Shown: piece after piece, positions 1-8,103 of the stretch
Position numbering within the stretch: position 1 is the first letter of the stretch
How the letters are laid out: each line of letters opens with the position of its first letter
From: Bacillota bacterium
GTDB lineage: Bacteria > Bacillota > Clostridia > Tissierellales > Sedimentibacteraceae
Direction: 5' to 3'
NCBI GenBank assembly: GCA_023386345.1
Contig: JAEWJT010000011.1
Span: 139,030-203,029, forward strand
Length of the DNA stretch: 64,000 nucleotides
Program-made: the position numbers and the translations under genes
Notes under the pieces: model-generated
Database searches by the model: none
The model's input: only the letters and a program-made list of their open reading frames with translations
Told to the model about the DNA's origin: nothing

Positions 1-1
1 C

Positions 2-520
2 CAAATTGCTTGTAATTATGATGGGATTAATGGTGTGTTAGTAACATGCTTATTAGATCAACGGATTCCAACAGTAACAAAGAATACAGCAAGCAATCCA
101 CTTGTGGCAAGTGTGGGGAAATTCTTCTTAAAGTTATTTTACAGACCATTTTACAATTTTAGAATTCCAATGAAATATGTTTGCAATATGAGTGCAATTG
201 TAAACAATGAAACACTTGCTCATTTGCTCATGCTAGACAAGAAATCTTCTGGTGTAAAAGTAACTCTTGAATTTTTGTATACAATGCTTAATCCGAGGAT
301 AGAAATAGAAGCTAATCAATTTAACAAATGTCCATTTTTGCTTGTGCATCCTGAAAATGATAAGTGGACCGATGTATCTTTGAGTCGATTATTTTTTGAC
401 CAACTATCTTGTGAAAAAGAACTAAAGATTTTAAATGGAGCAGGACATTTTCCAATAGAACCAGAAGGCTTAAAACAATTGGAAGAATATTGTTTGGAGT
501 TTTTAAGTAAGTATAGGTGA
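2..520 (+). CDS. Alpha/beta hydrolase (serine aminopeptidase S33-like), 3' part only
   Basis: The reading frame is open to the left edge of the window (codons from position 2), so this is the C-terminal ~172 residues of a longer protein; the GTG at 35 is unlikely to be the true start. The tail shows the late part of an alpha/beta hydrolase fold: a strand ending in LLVHPENDKWTD, which fits the acid-residue loop, followed by LNGAGHFPIEP, which carries the histidine of the catalytic triad. The nucleophile elbow (GxSxG) would lie upstream, outside the window. Substrate cannot be told. It is the first of a group of co-directional accessory genes, and a palindromic intergenic element follows it. 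Confidence 0.75.
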   Translation, partial: QIACNYDGINGVLVTCLLDQRIPTVTKNTASNPLVASVGKFFLKLFYRPFYNFRIPMKYVCNMSAIVNNETLAHLLMLDKKSSGVKVTLEFLYTMLNPRIEIEANQFNKCPFLLVHPENDKWTDVSLSRLFFDQLSCEKELKILNGAGHFPIEPEGLKQLEEYCLEFLSKYR

Positions 521-729
521 TGAGTATAATCTTATAAACATTGGCAACTTTAGGGTGCTACGTCACATAACAAAGTACTCCTGTACGCTACGAACATTGA
601 AATCTTCTGATGAAGGAGAAGTTTTTTGGTTCGCTTCAGCGACGTCGTGAACACAGGTACTTTATACTAAAATATATAAAATACTGTTTTAAGTAATCAA
701 ACATTTATATAGCAAAAAAAGGAGTTAAT
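521..729 (+). repeat. Intergenic palindromic element, copy A
   Basis: About 100 bp (roughly 567-668) between the hydrolase and the next GNAT gene can fold on itself: AAAGTACTCCTGT near 572-584 faces ACAGGTACTTT near 653-663, its reverse complement except for a two-base bulge. The right part, with CAGCGACGTCGTGAACA (638-654), recurs in degenerate form near 1803-1819 and 2729-2745, in the next two gaps. The layout recalls integron attC sites, but consensus core sites (RYYYAAC/GTTRRRY) are not convincing and no integrase is present, so the family is left open. Confidence 0.5.
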
Positions 730-1653
730 ATGAATACAGAAGAAATTAAAAAGTCAAGAGAAGATGTTAATATTGAAGATAATATAAAATTGGTTTATCA
801 ACATCCAAAAATATTTTCTAAATATTATATTATTTATCATGGACAAAAGTATTGCAATTATTATTTCAGAAGTTCACCGGATACGCTATTAGAAAAAGCT
901 GAATTTATGGATTGTGGTTATTTTATTATTAAAGATGATAGTATTATAGGTGGAGTTTTCTTGAAGCCAAACTTTATGTCCGATTTATTTATTGTGCCAC
1001 CTTTTAATGATTATAATTATATAGCTGAAAAGATATTAAATTATTTGAAAGTAATATCAAATATTAAAGAAAATATATTTCTCCAGGAAATATTAGAAAC
1101 TTATGTACCTTATTATGAAAGTAAAGGATATACAGTATGTGAAGATGGTTATTGGATGATTAGACCTACAGAAGCTATGGATGCGATTTTGCCGGATAAT
1201 TACGAATCAAGGGCTGTGATTGAAGAGGATAAAAATAAGATTGCAGATGTAATAATATCGGCATACAGTGCTAATCCATGCTTTAAATTTGTTGATAGTA
1301 AAGAAAATTATATAAAACACGTTGAAGGATTTATTAAGAATAGTAAAGATAATGAAGTTATTTATAACAGTTCAAGAATAGTTATTCACAAAGCTACAAA
1401 TGATGTAGTTGGAGTATGCTTACATATGGAGTTTGAAGGATTTCCATTGATTATGAGTTTTGCTATAAAACCTGAACATCAAGGTGTGTTTATTGGAAGT
1501 TATTTGATAAAGCACTCAATTAATTATACAAGTAAAGCATATTCTGCTATCAGATTATATGTTTTTAATAATAACGCAGCTATAGATATTTATGAACATA
1601 TGGGTTTCATCAAATACAAAACACTGAATGATATGCAATTATTTAATGAATAG
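730..1653 (+). CDS. GNAT family N-acetyltransferase, two-domain
   Basis: A 307-residue protein preceded by an AAAGGAG ribosome binding site. The C-terminal half is recognisable as a GNAT domain: a strand pair around VVGVCLHMEFEG, the acetyl-CoA loop region PEHQGVFIGSYLI, and the late strand-helix with NNNAAIDIYEHMGF, which is highly typical of the family. The first glycine of the Q-x-x-G-x-G acetyl-CoA motif is replaced by Phe (QGVFIG), so cofactor binding may be altered. The N-terminal half is probably a second, degenerate GNAT-like domain. Substrate unknown. Intergenic elements of the same type flank the gene on both sides, suggesting an accessory, exchangeable unit. Confidence 0.8.
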   Translation: MNTEEIKKSREDVNIEDNIKLVYQHPKIFSKYYIIYHGQKYCNYYFRSSPDTLLEKAEFMDCGYFIIKDDSIIGGVFLKPNFMSDLFIVPPFNDYNYIAEKILNYLKVISNIKENIFLQEILETYVPYYESKGYTVCEDGYWMIRPTEAMDAILPDNYESRAVIEEDKNKIADVIISAYSANPCFKFVDSKENYIKHVEGFIKNSKDNEVIYNSSRIVIHKATNDVVGVCLHMEFEGFPLIMSFAIKPEHQGVFIGSYLIKHSINYTSKAYSAIRLYVFNNNAAIDIYEHMGFIKYKTLNDMQLFNE

Positions 1654-1928
1654 CTTTTAATTGCGGTATTAAGTTATAAATTACATCGTAGAACAAATAT
1701 GTTCATATAATGGTCTTAGAGGGAACGTTGGTAGGTAAATTAAGACCACATTCCTTCCCTATGTACAAGTACCTCCAAGATGGGATAACTGTGATGTCAG
1801 GCCTAGCGACATCATGAACATAGGGACTTTAGAGTAAAGTATCATATCATTTCAAAGAGTAATTTTGAGGTTAATAATAACTTGATAAATATAGAATTTT
1901 ATAATATGAAAGTAGGAAGTGAAAAAAT
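1654..1928 (+). repeat. Intergenic palindromic element, copy B
   Basis: The core lies at about 1757-1836. CCCTATGTACA (1758-1768) pairs with TGAACATAGGG (1815-1825) in 10 of 11 positions. Inside is a second stem, TGATGTC (1792-1798) with GACATCA (1808-1814). The stretch TAGCGACATCATGAACATAGG resembles the right arm of copy A and of copy C. The rest of the 275-bp gap is AT-rich, with an RBS-like AGGAAGTG before the next gene. Confidence 0.5.
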
Positions 1929-2582
1929 ATGAATATAATTTTATCTGTTATTGGAGTAGTTGGCGGCATACTATGTGCTATAGCCGATATGTTATTAGAT
2001 ATTAAAGGAAAGGATAATAAAAAGTGCGGATCAAAGAATATTTTAGATTCAAACTGGGAAAAGATGCCGAATTGGCGTTTTATATCTTCAAGTATCATTG
2101 TAATGTTTGCAGTACCTATGTATAGTATGGGTATAATATCATTAGGAAATCAAATTAGTATACATAATGAAGTATTGGGATATGCCTTGAAATTGTCAAT
2201 ATTTATAGGAGCAATGGGAGGTTTTTTTATACATACTTTTATTTGTGTAATTCCTATTATTTATAAAGAAATAATGAAAAGTAATAATTTTGAACTTGCT
2301 GACAGAACAATATCTCAAGCATTTAATATAGTAAAAATACCATTTTTTGTATTGTACTTAGTTTTAATGCTGTTTCCTACATCAATAGTTTGTTATGCAA
2401 TTATTACGAAGCTCTTAAATGTTCCGTTTTGGTTTATATTACTTAATCCTGTGATATTTCAAATTATTGGTTGGATTTTAAGAGCCATTAAAAAAGAGTG
2501 GTTTTATGAAGTTCCTTCTATTTGTGCTGCAAGTTTAGGATTGGCTATGTTTGGCATTATTGGTATAGTAAATTTAATTTAA
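1929..2582 (+). CDS. Multi-pass membrane protein of unknown function
   Basis: A 217-residue hydrophobic protein with about six membrane segments: residues ~2-22 (ILSVIGVVGGILCAIADMLL), ~53-75, ~90-115, ~135-160, ~163-180 and ~198-216. A short polar loop with KGKDNKKCGSKN and WEKMPNWRF follows the first segment. It looks like the family of clostridial membrane proteins labelled DUF6796, but I am not certain of the family name. No catalytic motif is visible. The start is supported by AGGAAGTG six to twelve bases upstream. It sits between palindromic elements B and C, like the neighbouring acetyltransferase genes. Confidence 0.75.
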   Translation: MNIILSVIGVVGGILCAIADMLLDIKGKDNKKCGSKNILDSNWEKMPNWRFISSSIIVMFAVPMYSMGIISLGNQISIHNEVLGYALKLSIFIGAMGGFFIHTFICVIPIIYKEIMKSNNFELADRTISQAFNIVKIPFFVLYLVLMLFPTSIVCYAIITKLLNVPFWFILLNPVIFQIIGWILRAIKKEWFYEVPSICAASLGLAMFGIIGIVNLI

Positions 2583-2795
2583 GAAACCTTTTGGAGTGTA
2601 TGATATATACCACCTCTGCCAACTTGTTTACACAAGGGTATTAGATGGAACATCAAGTAAGAAAATCAGACCATATCATTTCACCGGGTGTGACCACACG
2701 CAAGTCAGTCTATCTATGGTATTCGGTTCAGTGACGCCGTGAACAAAGAAACATTATGTTAAAGAACATGTCAAAGAAATTAGAGAGGTAAAAAA
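2583..2795 (+). repeat. Intergenic palindromic element, copy C
   Basis: The gap holds a small stem CTTGT-TTAC-ACAAG (about 2623-2636), a self-complementary GTGTGACCACAC (about 2688-2699), and the right arm CAGTGACGCCGTGAACAAAG (2729-2748), the degenerate counterpart of the arms in copies A and B. A segment CATATCATTTCA here (2672-2683) also occurs in the copy B gap (1845-1856). The next gene has AGAGAGGT as its RBS. Confidence 0.45.
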
Positions 2796-3257
2796 ATGTA
2801 CGAATATTTTAATGGATTAGTGATAAGAGAAGGTAAAAATAATCTTCCAACTGAAAAGATAAAGAAGCTATATCATAGTGTTGGTTGGAGCTCAAATAAT
2901 CTACCAAGTTGGCAAGAAGAAAAGTATCAATTATTTTTTGAGAACTCTACATGGGCTTATACAGTTTGGGATAAGGATGAGATAGTTGCTATGGTAAGAG
3001 TTATATCTGATAAAATAGCACTTGCTGATTTAACAGACTTAATTGTAATTCCGGAATATCAAAAAAAAGGAATTGGGAAAAAATTGGTTCAATTATGTGT
3101 TCAAAAATTACCACATGGTAACTGGTTTGTCCACACAACTAGTAATAATTATGACTTTTATAGAAAGTGTGGGTTTAGTGTTCCAGATAAAACATTACCT
3201 CAAGGAACATGTACATATTTGGGTTTTATGATAGCTAGAGTAGAGGGGCATAGATAG
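2796..3257 (+). CDS. GNAT family N-acetyltransferase
   Basis: A 153-residue single-domain acetyltransferase. The acetyl-CoA motif is canonical: VIPEYQKKGIGKKLVQL carries Q-K-K-G-I-G at about residues 88-93. The strand before it (ALADLTDLIV) and the later NNYDFYRKCGF, with the usual F-Y-x-x-x-G-F ending, complete the fold. Its length equals the normal size of the family. The acceptor substrate cannot be deduced. It is the last gene of the left-hand accessory group; the following gap is 524 bp and then the V-ATPase operon begins. Confidence 0.88.
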   Translation: MYEYFNGLVIREGKNNLPTEKIKKLYHSVGWSSNNLPSWQEEKYQLFFENSTWAYTVWDKDEIVAMVRVISDKIALADLTDLIVIPEYQKKGIGKKLVQLCVQKLPHGNWFVHTTSNNYDFYRKCGFSVPDKTLPQGTCTYLGFMIARVEGHR

Positions 3258-3431
3258 GACAAATCATATTTAGCTCCATATCAATTTAGATACAAAATGT
3301 TTTTTTAGAGCTTGAAACTGTGATAGATTGTATCTGAAAAATATCTCAATATATGATAGAGATTTTATACTTGCACAATTCTCAAACAACGAAGTCAATC
3401 GGTACTTATGAAAAAAATAAATAATAACTTA

Positions 3432-3460
3432 TTGCATTTTTATAATAGAGATGTTATAAT
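3432..3460 (+). promoter_or_regulatory. Sigma-A promoter of a short transcript
   Basis: TTGCAT (3432-3437), a 17-base spacer and TATAAT (3455-3460) form a near-consensus promoter. Transcription would start near 3467, far from any protein-coding start, and run into the terminator at 3514-3569. Confidence 0.6.
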
Positions 3461-3466
3461 TTGATA

Positions 3467-3570
3467 TAACTAAAAATAAACAATAGCCAAGTATGGCTGA
3501 CACTTCGTAAAACAAAAAAGTATTTAGTAATTACCCTGTGCCTACAGAGTAATTATTAAATACTTTTTTT
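3467..3570 (+). ncRNA. Candidate ~100-nt small RNA or attenuated leader
   Basis: Between the promoter at 3432-3460 and the hairpin ending near 3569 lies a ~100-base stretch without a credible ORF. It contains a small stem AGCCA-AGTA-TGGCT (about 3485-3498) and then the long terminator. The unit is either a small RNA gene or the prematurely terminated leader of the V-ATPase operon, whose first gene starts 210 bases further on. A second promoter candidate just before the operon favours an independent small RNA. No known RNA family was recognised. Confidence 0.35.
3514..3570 (+). terminator. Intrinsic terminator, long stem
   Basis: AAAAAGTATTTAGTAATTAC (from 3515) pairs almost fully with GTAATTATTAAATACTTTTT (to ~3569), and the stem is followed by a T run. 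It lies 250 bases after the GNAT gene and so more likely ends the short transcript starting near 3467. Confidence 0.7.
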
Positions 3571-3647
3571 ATTTTATACCTTTAATTTCGCATTAAATCA
3601 GTGTTCTTTTAGTTAATTAAATAACAAAAAATTTTTTCAAATATATC

Positions 3648-3676
3648 TTGCAAAATCTTCCAAGTAGGAGTAAGAT
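3648..3676 (+). promoter_or_regulatory. Probable promoter of the V-ATPase operon
   Basis: TTGCAA (3648-3653), a 17-base spacer and TAAGAT (3671-3676) lie about 105 bases before the first operon gene. Both boxes deviate slightly from consensus. The rest of the 3258-3781 gap holds the short-transcript unit and otherwise featureless AT-rich sequence. Confidence 0.45.
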
Positions 3677-3781
3677 AGTGTTTGTTTAAATATTAAAATC
3701 TTTATACAAGGATTAATTAAATATATTTATATATTTTGGACAAAATAAATTGTACTAAATTAGAAAGGAATGTGAATTAGC

Positions 3782-4105
3782 TTGAAGGATATAATAGAGC
3801 AAATTATTGAAATTGATCAATTGGCATTTGAAAATAAAAAGAAGAATGATGAACTTTTAGCTACTAAAAAGCAGGAATTTGAAAGTAAAATAGCTCAGTA
3901 TAGTCAGTCGATGCTTGAAAATGCAAAAAAAGAATCAGAAAAAATATTATCGCAGATAGCTGAAGCGAATATTAATCAACCATCACAAAAAACTTTTACT
4001 AATAGTATAGAGGAAAAATATTCACAAATTGAGGATAAGTTGGTAGAAATAGTATTCAATAAACTTTTTGCTGTGAGTCCATCGGACACACTGGAAGTGG
4101 GTTAG
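3782..4105 (+). CDS. ntpF: V-type ATPase peripheral stalk subunit G/H
   Basis: A 107-residue, almost entirely helical protein rich in Lys, Glu and Gln (LAFENKKKNDELLATKKQEF), as expected for the small subunit that forms a coiled coil with subunit E in the V-ATPase peripheral stalk. It starts with TTG behind AAAGGAATG. It is the first gene of the operon and lies three bases before the subunit C gene. The sequence alone is too low in complexity for a certain match; the assignment rests on length, coiled-coil composition and the operon position, which matches NtpF in the Enterococcus hirae operon. Confidence 0.8.
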   Translation: MKDIIEQIIEIDQLAFENKKKNDELLATKKQEFESKIAQYSQSMLENAKKESEKILSQIAEANINQPSQKTFTNSIEEKYSQIEDKLVEIVFNKLFAVSPSDTLEVG

Positions 4106-4108
4106 TAT

Positions 4109-5161
4109 ATGAGCAGATATGTAGCATATGATGCAGTCAATACAAAAATTAAATCTATGATGAGCAAACTTTTAATTGAAGAGAATTGGAATAGGGTTCT
4201 TGAATGTAAAAATGTTGAACAGCTCGTATCTGTATTAAAGGATTCACCTGAATTTGAAACAATTCTAAGAGGAGTTGAACCTCACCAAATTCACAGAGAT
4301 GATCTTGAAACGGCTTTTGGTAGACTGAGAGTAGATGAAATGGAGAGAATAATTCATTATTTTTCCGGACCATACAAAGCCTTTTTACAAACATTGTTAT
4401 TTGAGTTTGAATTGATAGATTTGATATTAGTAATTAGAAAAGTGTCTCAAAATGAAAGCATGGATGATGTAAGAAAGCATTTTGTGCATTCTGAAAAGTT
4501 TTCAGAACTTGCATTTGATAAGCTAATAGCTTCTTCAAATATTGCAGACCTCACCGCAAACCTTGCAGCAAATACAAAGGGTAAATCTTTTTATGAAAAA
4601 CTCAGAAACCTATCTAGTGAGGATGTAATCAAAAGAGAATTTCATATAGAAATGGAATTGCAGATGTATCTGTATAGTAATTTATTCAAAAGGGCTAAAA
4701 GTCTCAGTTATGCTGATAGAATAGAGGTTGAAGACATACTTGGGTTTAAAATTGATTTTGAAAATGTACAGTGGATTTACAGGGGAATGAAATATTATAA
4801 TATTTCACCGCAAGAAATTCTTATTTACTGTCTGCCAGGCGGTAAGAGAATTAATTATCAAGGATTAAAAAAACTGTGCTATACAAAATCGACTGAAGAA
4901 ATGAAGTCACTGGCACATAAATATTTAAAAAAATATGATGTATTTGATGTTTCAGAAGATAGTGAAATAGGTATAAACATGGATAGGTACTTTTTAAAAT
5001 ATCTCAGTAAAATAGATAGAAATAAAAAATCTATTGGAACTGTTCTTGCTTATTACTATACAAATGAGATAATTTTCAAGGACTTTATTATTATGACAGA
5101 AGGTATAAAATATAAAGTACCTATAGAAATTTTAGAGAAATATCTAACGCGAATTGCATAA
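4109..5161 (+). CDS. ntpC: V-type ATPase subunit C (d/AC39 family)
   Basis: At 350 residues it has the normal length of the AC39 family, the funnel-shaped subunit that links the central stalk to the membrane rotor ring. Recognisable features are the N-terminal RYVAYDAVNTKIKSMMSKLL, the repeated helical pattern with FELIDLILVIRKVSQ (about residue 97-111), and the C-terminal half with VEDILGFKIDFENVQWIYRG, where AC39 proteins carry a conserved D-x-x-N-x-x-x-x-R segment. The gene lies directly behind ntpF and before ntpI. In E. hirae, C follows E, so the order here is rearranged. Confidence 0.88.
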   Translation: MSRYVAYDAVNTKIKSMMSKLLIEENWNRVLECKNVEQLVSVLKDSPEFETILRGVEPHQIHRDDLETAFGRLRVDEMERIIHYFSGPYKAFLQTLLFEFELIDLILVIRKVSQNESMDDVRKHFVHSEKFSELAFDKLIASSNIADLTANLAANTKGKSFYEKLRNLSSEDVIKREFHIEMELQMYLYSNLFKRAKSLSYADRIEVEDILGFKIDFENVQWIYRGMKYYNISPQEILIYCLPGGKRINYQGLKKLCYTKSTEEMKSLAHKYLKKYDVFDVSEDSEIGINMDRYFLKYLSKIDRNKKSIGTVLAYYYTNEIIFKDFIIMTEGIKYKVPIEILEKYLTRIA

Positions 5162-5190
5162 ACAGCGTTTTATGAACGAAATCAATACTT

Positions 5191-5211
5191 ATACTAATCA
5201 AGGATTAGTAT
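5191..5211 (+). promoter_or_regulatory. Hairpin just upstream of the subunit I RBS
   Basis: ATACTAATC (5191-5199), loop AAG, GATTAGTAT (5203-5211) form a perfect 9-bp stem that ends six bases before the AAGGAGGG ribosome binding site of ntpI. There is no T run, so it is not a terminator; a role in translation or mRNA stability is inferred. Confidence 0.55.
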
Positions 5212-5229
5212 TGTATAAGGAGGGAAAAA

Positions 5230-7209
5230 ATGGCAATAGAAAAAATGGTGTTAATTAAAATTGTAGCTTCGCTTAATGATATGCACAATATTTTAAAGCA
5301 GATTGTTTTGTCAGAAAGTGCTCACCTCGATTTTGAGAAAAGCAACACATATGATGACAACTACATGATACATGAGTATGAAGCTTTTGCACCAGAATCT
5401 AATTATTTTAAAAATGTTGACAGCTATGAAATGATTAAAAAATATAGCGAGATGGAGACTTCTATAGAAAAGCTATGCCAAACTGCTGGTATAGAATTAA
5501 AGGTCTATAAAAAACATATAGAAAATTTTAAATACACTTTTGATAGTCTATCACAAAGTTTTCAAAAAATTAATGAAGAAATGGCAAGTACGCTTGAAGA
5601 AATCAGCTTCAAGAAGAAAAAAATCTCTGAACTTTCGGAATTTGAAAAAAATGTTGACAATATAAGAGACAAGAGTTTAGATTTTGGAAGATTATCTGAT
5701 TTGAATTATTTCGATTATGAAATAGGAACCTTATCTTATGAAGATAACATAAGAATGAAAAGAAATTATGAGAATATTACTGCTATTGCATTGAAAATAG
5801 GTATAATAGAGTCTTCAGTAGAGGATATGTATATAGTTATTTATCCTAAAAAGCTCAAAGATGAGAATACAAAACTCTTAAAATCTTTAAATTGGAACAG
5901 AGTAAATGCACCTATGGACGTCACTGGGACAGTAGATGAAATACTGTCACAAACAAAGAGTCAAATTGCAACCTTATCCAAAGAGCTAGAAAATGATATG
6001 AAAAATATAGATAAAAATATAAAGGATAATGAGGCTTTACTTAATAAAATATATACAGCAGTAAAACTTGAAAAGAAAGTTTTTGAATTAGAAAAAAATA
6101 TAAATTATGACGGTAATGTGTTTGTAATAGATGCGTGGGCGAGAGCAAGAGATAAGGATCTTATAAAAAAATCTTTAGAAACTGTAACAGATAAATTCCT
6201 TATGACATATAAAAAACCTGAAGAAATAGGTAAAAATGTCACACCACCTACGATGCTTAAAAACAATTTTTTTTCAAAGCCCTTTGAAATGATTGTTACG
6301 ATGTATGGACTGCCATCATACAACGAGATAGACCCTACACCATTTTTATCACTGACATTTTTCTTAATGTTTGGATTGATGTTTGGAGATATAGGTCAAG
6401 GTTTGATATATCTTTTAGCGGGCTTTTTAATCAGTAAAAAGAGTAAAGTGATAGGAGATATAGCAATGAGAGTTGGTATAAGCTCTACACTTTTTGGTTT
6501 TGTATATGGCAGCTTATTTGGGCTTGAAAAAGAAGAATTGCCATGGCTGCCAAGTTTAATCGGGAGACCTCTTGATCCAAGAAATATTATGCCAATATTA
6601 TTGACAGGTGTAGTATTTGGAGTAGTTGTGCTAACAGTATCTTTTGCTATAGGGATTATAAATCGCCTAAAAAAAAAGGACATTGAAGAAGGAATTTTCG
6701 GTAAAAATGGTGTCATGGGATATGTGTTCTTTATCAGCTTGATAATGATGGGAGTATCTTTAACAAAGGTTATAAAATTACCAATACAAGTGTTTGTTAT
6801 ATCGTTGATAATTAGTTTAGTTATCATGATATTAAAACAGCCTGTAACTCATTTGTTTATAGGTAAAAGACCACTGATACACGGAAAGGCAGGAGCATAT
6901 TTTACAGAGAGTATATTTGAAGGGATAGAAACAATTCTTGGAACTTTGAGTAATGCTATATCTTTCATGCGTGTAGGTGCATTTGCACTAAGCCATGCCG
7001 GTTTATCCTTTGCATTTGTAGTGATGTCTAATTTGACTTCTAATATAATTGCTAAGGTATTTATTATTTTGGTTGGCAATATATTAATACTCAGCCTTGA
7101 GGGCTTAGTAGTCCTAATTCAGTGTCTAAGACTTGAGTATTATGAGATGTTTAGCAAATATTTTGTTGGTGATGGGCTTGAATATAAGCCTGTGAAAATT
7201 AATGATTAA
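5230..7209 (+). CDS. ntpI: V-type ATPase subunit I (membrane stator, a subunit)
   Basis: 659 residues, normal for the bacterial subunit. The N-terminal ~340 residues are soluble and coiled-coil rich, forming the stator arm. From about residue 365 follow seven to eight membrane segments, beginning with TPFLSLTFFLMFGLMFGDIGQG, the family signature. The segment SFMRVGAFALSHAGLSFA (from ~579) contains Arg581, corresponding to the essential arginine of the ion half-channels facing the rotor ring. An AAGGAGGG ribosome binding site and a stable hairpin precede it. The rotor subunit gene follows 42 bases after its stop. Confidence 0.95.
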   Translation: MAIEKMVLIKIVASLNDMHNILKQIVLSESAHLDFEKSNTYDDNYMIHEYEAFAPESNYFKNVDSYEMIKKYSEMETSIEKLCQTAGIELKVYKKHIENFKYTFDSLSQSFQKINEEMASTLEEISFKKKKISELSEFEKNVDNIRDKSLDFGRLSDLNYFDYEIGTLSYEDNIRMKRNYENITAIALKIGIIESSVEDMYIVIYPKKLKDENTKLLKSLNWNRVNAPMDVTGTVDEILSQTKSQIATLSKELENDMKNIDKNIKDNEALLNKIYTAVKLEKKVFELEKNINYDGNVFVIDAWARARDKDLIKKSLETVTDKFLMTYKKPEEIGKNVTPPTMLKNNFFSKPFEMIVTMYGLPSYNEIDPTPFLSLTFFLMFGLMFGDIGQGLIYLLAGFLISKKSKVIGDIAMRVGISSTLFGFVYGSLFGLEKEELPWLPSLIGRPLDPRNIMPILLTGVVFGVVVLTVSFAIGIINRLKKKDIEEGIFGKNGVMGYVFFISLIMMGVSLTKVIKLPIQVFVISLIISLVIMILKQPVTHLFIGKRPLIHGKAGAYFTESIFEGIETILGTLSNAISFMRVGAFALSHAGLSFAFVVMSNLTSNIIAKVFIILVGNILILSLEGLVVLIQCLRLEYYEMFSKYFVGDGLEYKPVKIND

Positions 7210-7251
7210 TTTATAAAAATAAAAATTCTTATAAAACAAATGGAGGAAATT

Positions 7252-7686
7252 ATGCAAATTTTATTATTATTAATGGCAATTACAGTGTCAGTAGGAACAA
7301 TTCTTTATGGTAAGAAAGCTTATAAGGAGAATAAAAAAGGAAATATTAAAAAATATGTTGCAGCTTCAGTTTCAGCTTTTGGTGTAGTGGCAGCTGCGAT
7401 GATTATATCAGCAATGTTTGGTAAAACAGTATTTGCAGAGGTGGCAGAAGCTACGGCAAATGCTGGCTTAACTCTTGGAGATGGTTTTAAATACTTAGCT
7501 GCTGCAATAAGTACAGGACTTGGAACAATCGGTGCTGGTATAGCAGTTGCTTCAGTTGGTTCTGCGGCAATTGGTGCAGTTACAGAGGACTCATCTATAC
7601 TTGGTAAAACATTGATATTTGTTGGTATGGCAGAAGGTATATCAATATTTGGTATGATTATTTCTATATTAATTCTGTTCTCTTAA
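7252..7686 (+). CDS. ntpK: V-type ATPase subunit K (rotor proteolipid)
   Basis: The rotor-ring subunit. I place the start at the ATG at 7252, because GGAGG (7242-7246) lies five bases before it and overlaps the alternative ATG at 7240; this gives 144 residues. There are four membrane segments, a fused double hairpin. The second hairpin is the typical one, with YLAAAISTGLGTIGAGIAVA and LIFVGMAEGISIFGMI; the Glu in MAEG is the ion-binding carboxylate. The first hairpin has no membrane carboxylate, so each subunit carries one site. The usual proline before the Glu is Ala here. Whether the ion is H+ or Na+ cannot be decided. Confidence 0.93.
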   Translation: MQILLLLMAITVSVGTILYGKKAYKENKKGNIKKYVAASVSAFGVVAAAMIISAMFGKTVFAEVAEATANAGLTLGDGFKYLAAAISTGLGTIGAGIAVASVGSAAIGAVTEDSSILGKTLIFVGMAEGISIFGMIISILILFS

Positions 7687-7780
7687 TATAATATTGAAGA
7701 AAATAAATAAAAATCTTAAAATTTAAGTGCTTTGTGCTTAGAAAAAGGATTTAGCTTCTCGTTTATAGGAGGGAATAATT

Positions 7781-8089
7781 TTGAAATCATTCTTAATAAG
7801 TGATAATAGAGATACATTTGTCGGGATGAGGCTTGCCGGTGTTAATGGGGTTGTAGTCCATAGTAAGGAAGAGGCATCTGACATGATAAAAAAATGTATT
7901 AGCGATAATGAAATAGGTGTACTTATATTGACTGAAAAAATTGTTGATATGCTTAAGGAAGAGGTTATGCGTCTTAAGCTGAAAAGTAGAAAGCCTTTAA
8001 TCATTGAAATTCCGGACAGACATGGAACAAATAGAGGATATGATACAATATCAACATATATTAAAGAGTCTGTTGGAATTAAAATATAA
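7781..8089 (+). CDS. ntpG: V-type ATPase subunit F
   Basis: 102 residues, the normal size of the small central-stalk subunit. It starts with TTG behind AGGAGGG (7767-7773). The pattern FLISDNRDTFVGMRLAGVNG at the N terminus and the later IGVLILTEKIVDML and PLIIEIPDRHG strands are characteristic: this Rossmann-like subunit sits on subunit D and regulates activity. The 94-base gap after ntpK holds no visible gene. Confidence 0.93.
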   Translation: MKSFLISDNRDTFVGMRLAGVNGVVVHSKEEASDMIKKCISDNEIGVLILTEKIVDMLKEEVMRLKLKSRKPLIIEIPDRHGTNRGYDTISTYIKESVGIKI

Positions 8090-8103
8090 GGAGGTGGGTA
8101 AGT

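Noticed and set aside
521..2795. True integron attC sites
   Set aside because: The palindromic elements lack convincing RYYYAAC and GTTRRRY core sites and no integron integrase is in the window, so only a resemblance is reported.
6396..6827. 143-codon minus-strand frame inside ntpI
   Set aside because: Shadow of the membrane part of subunit I.
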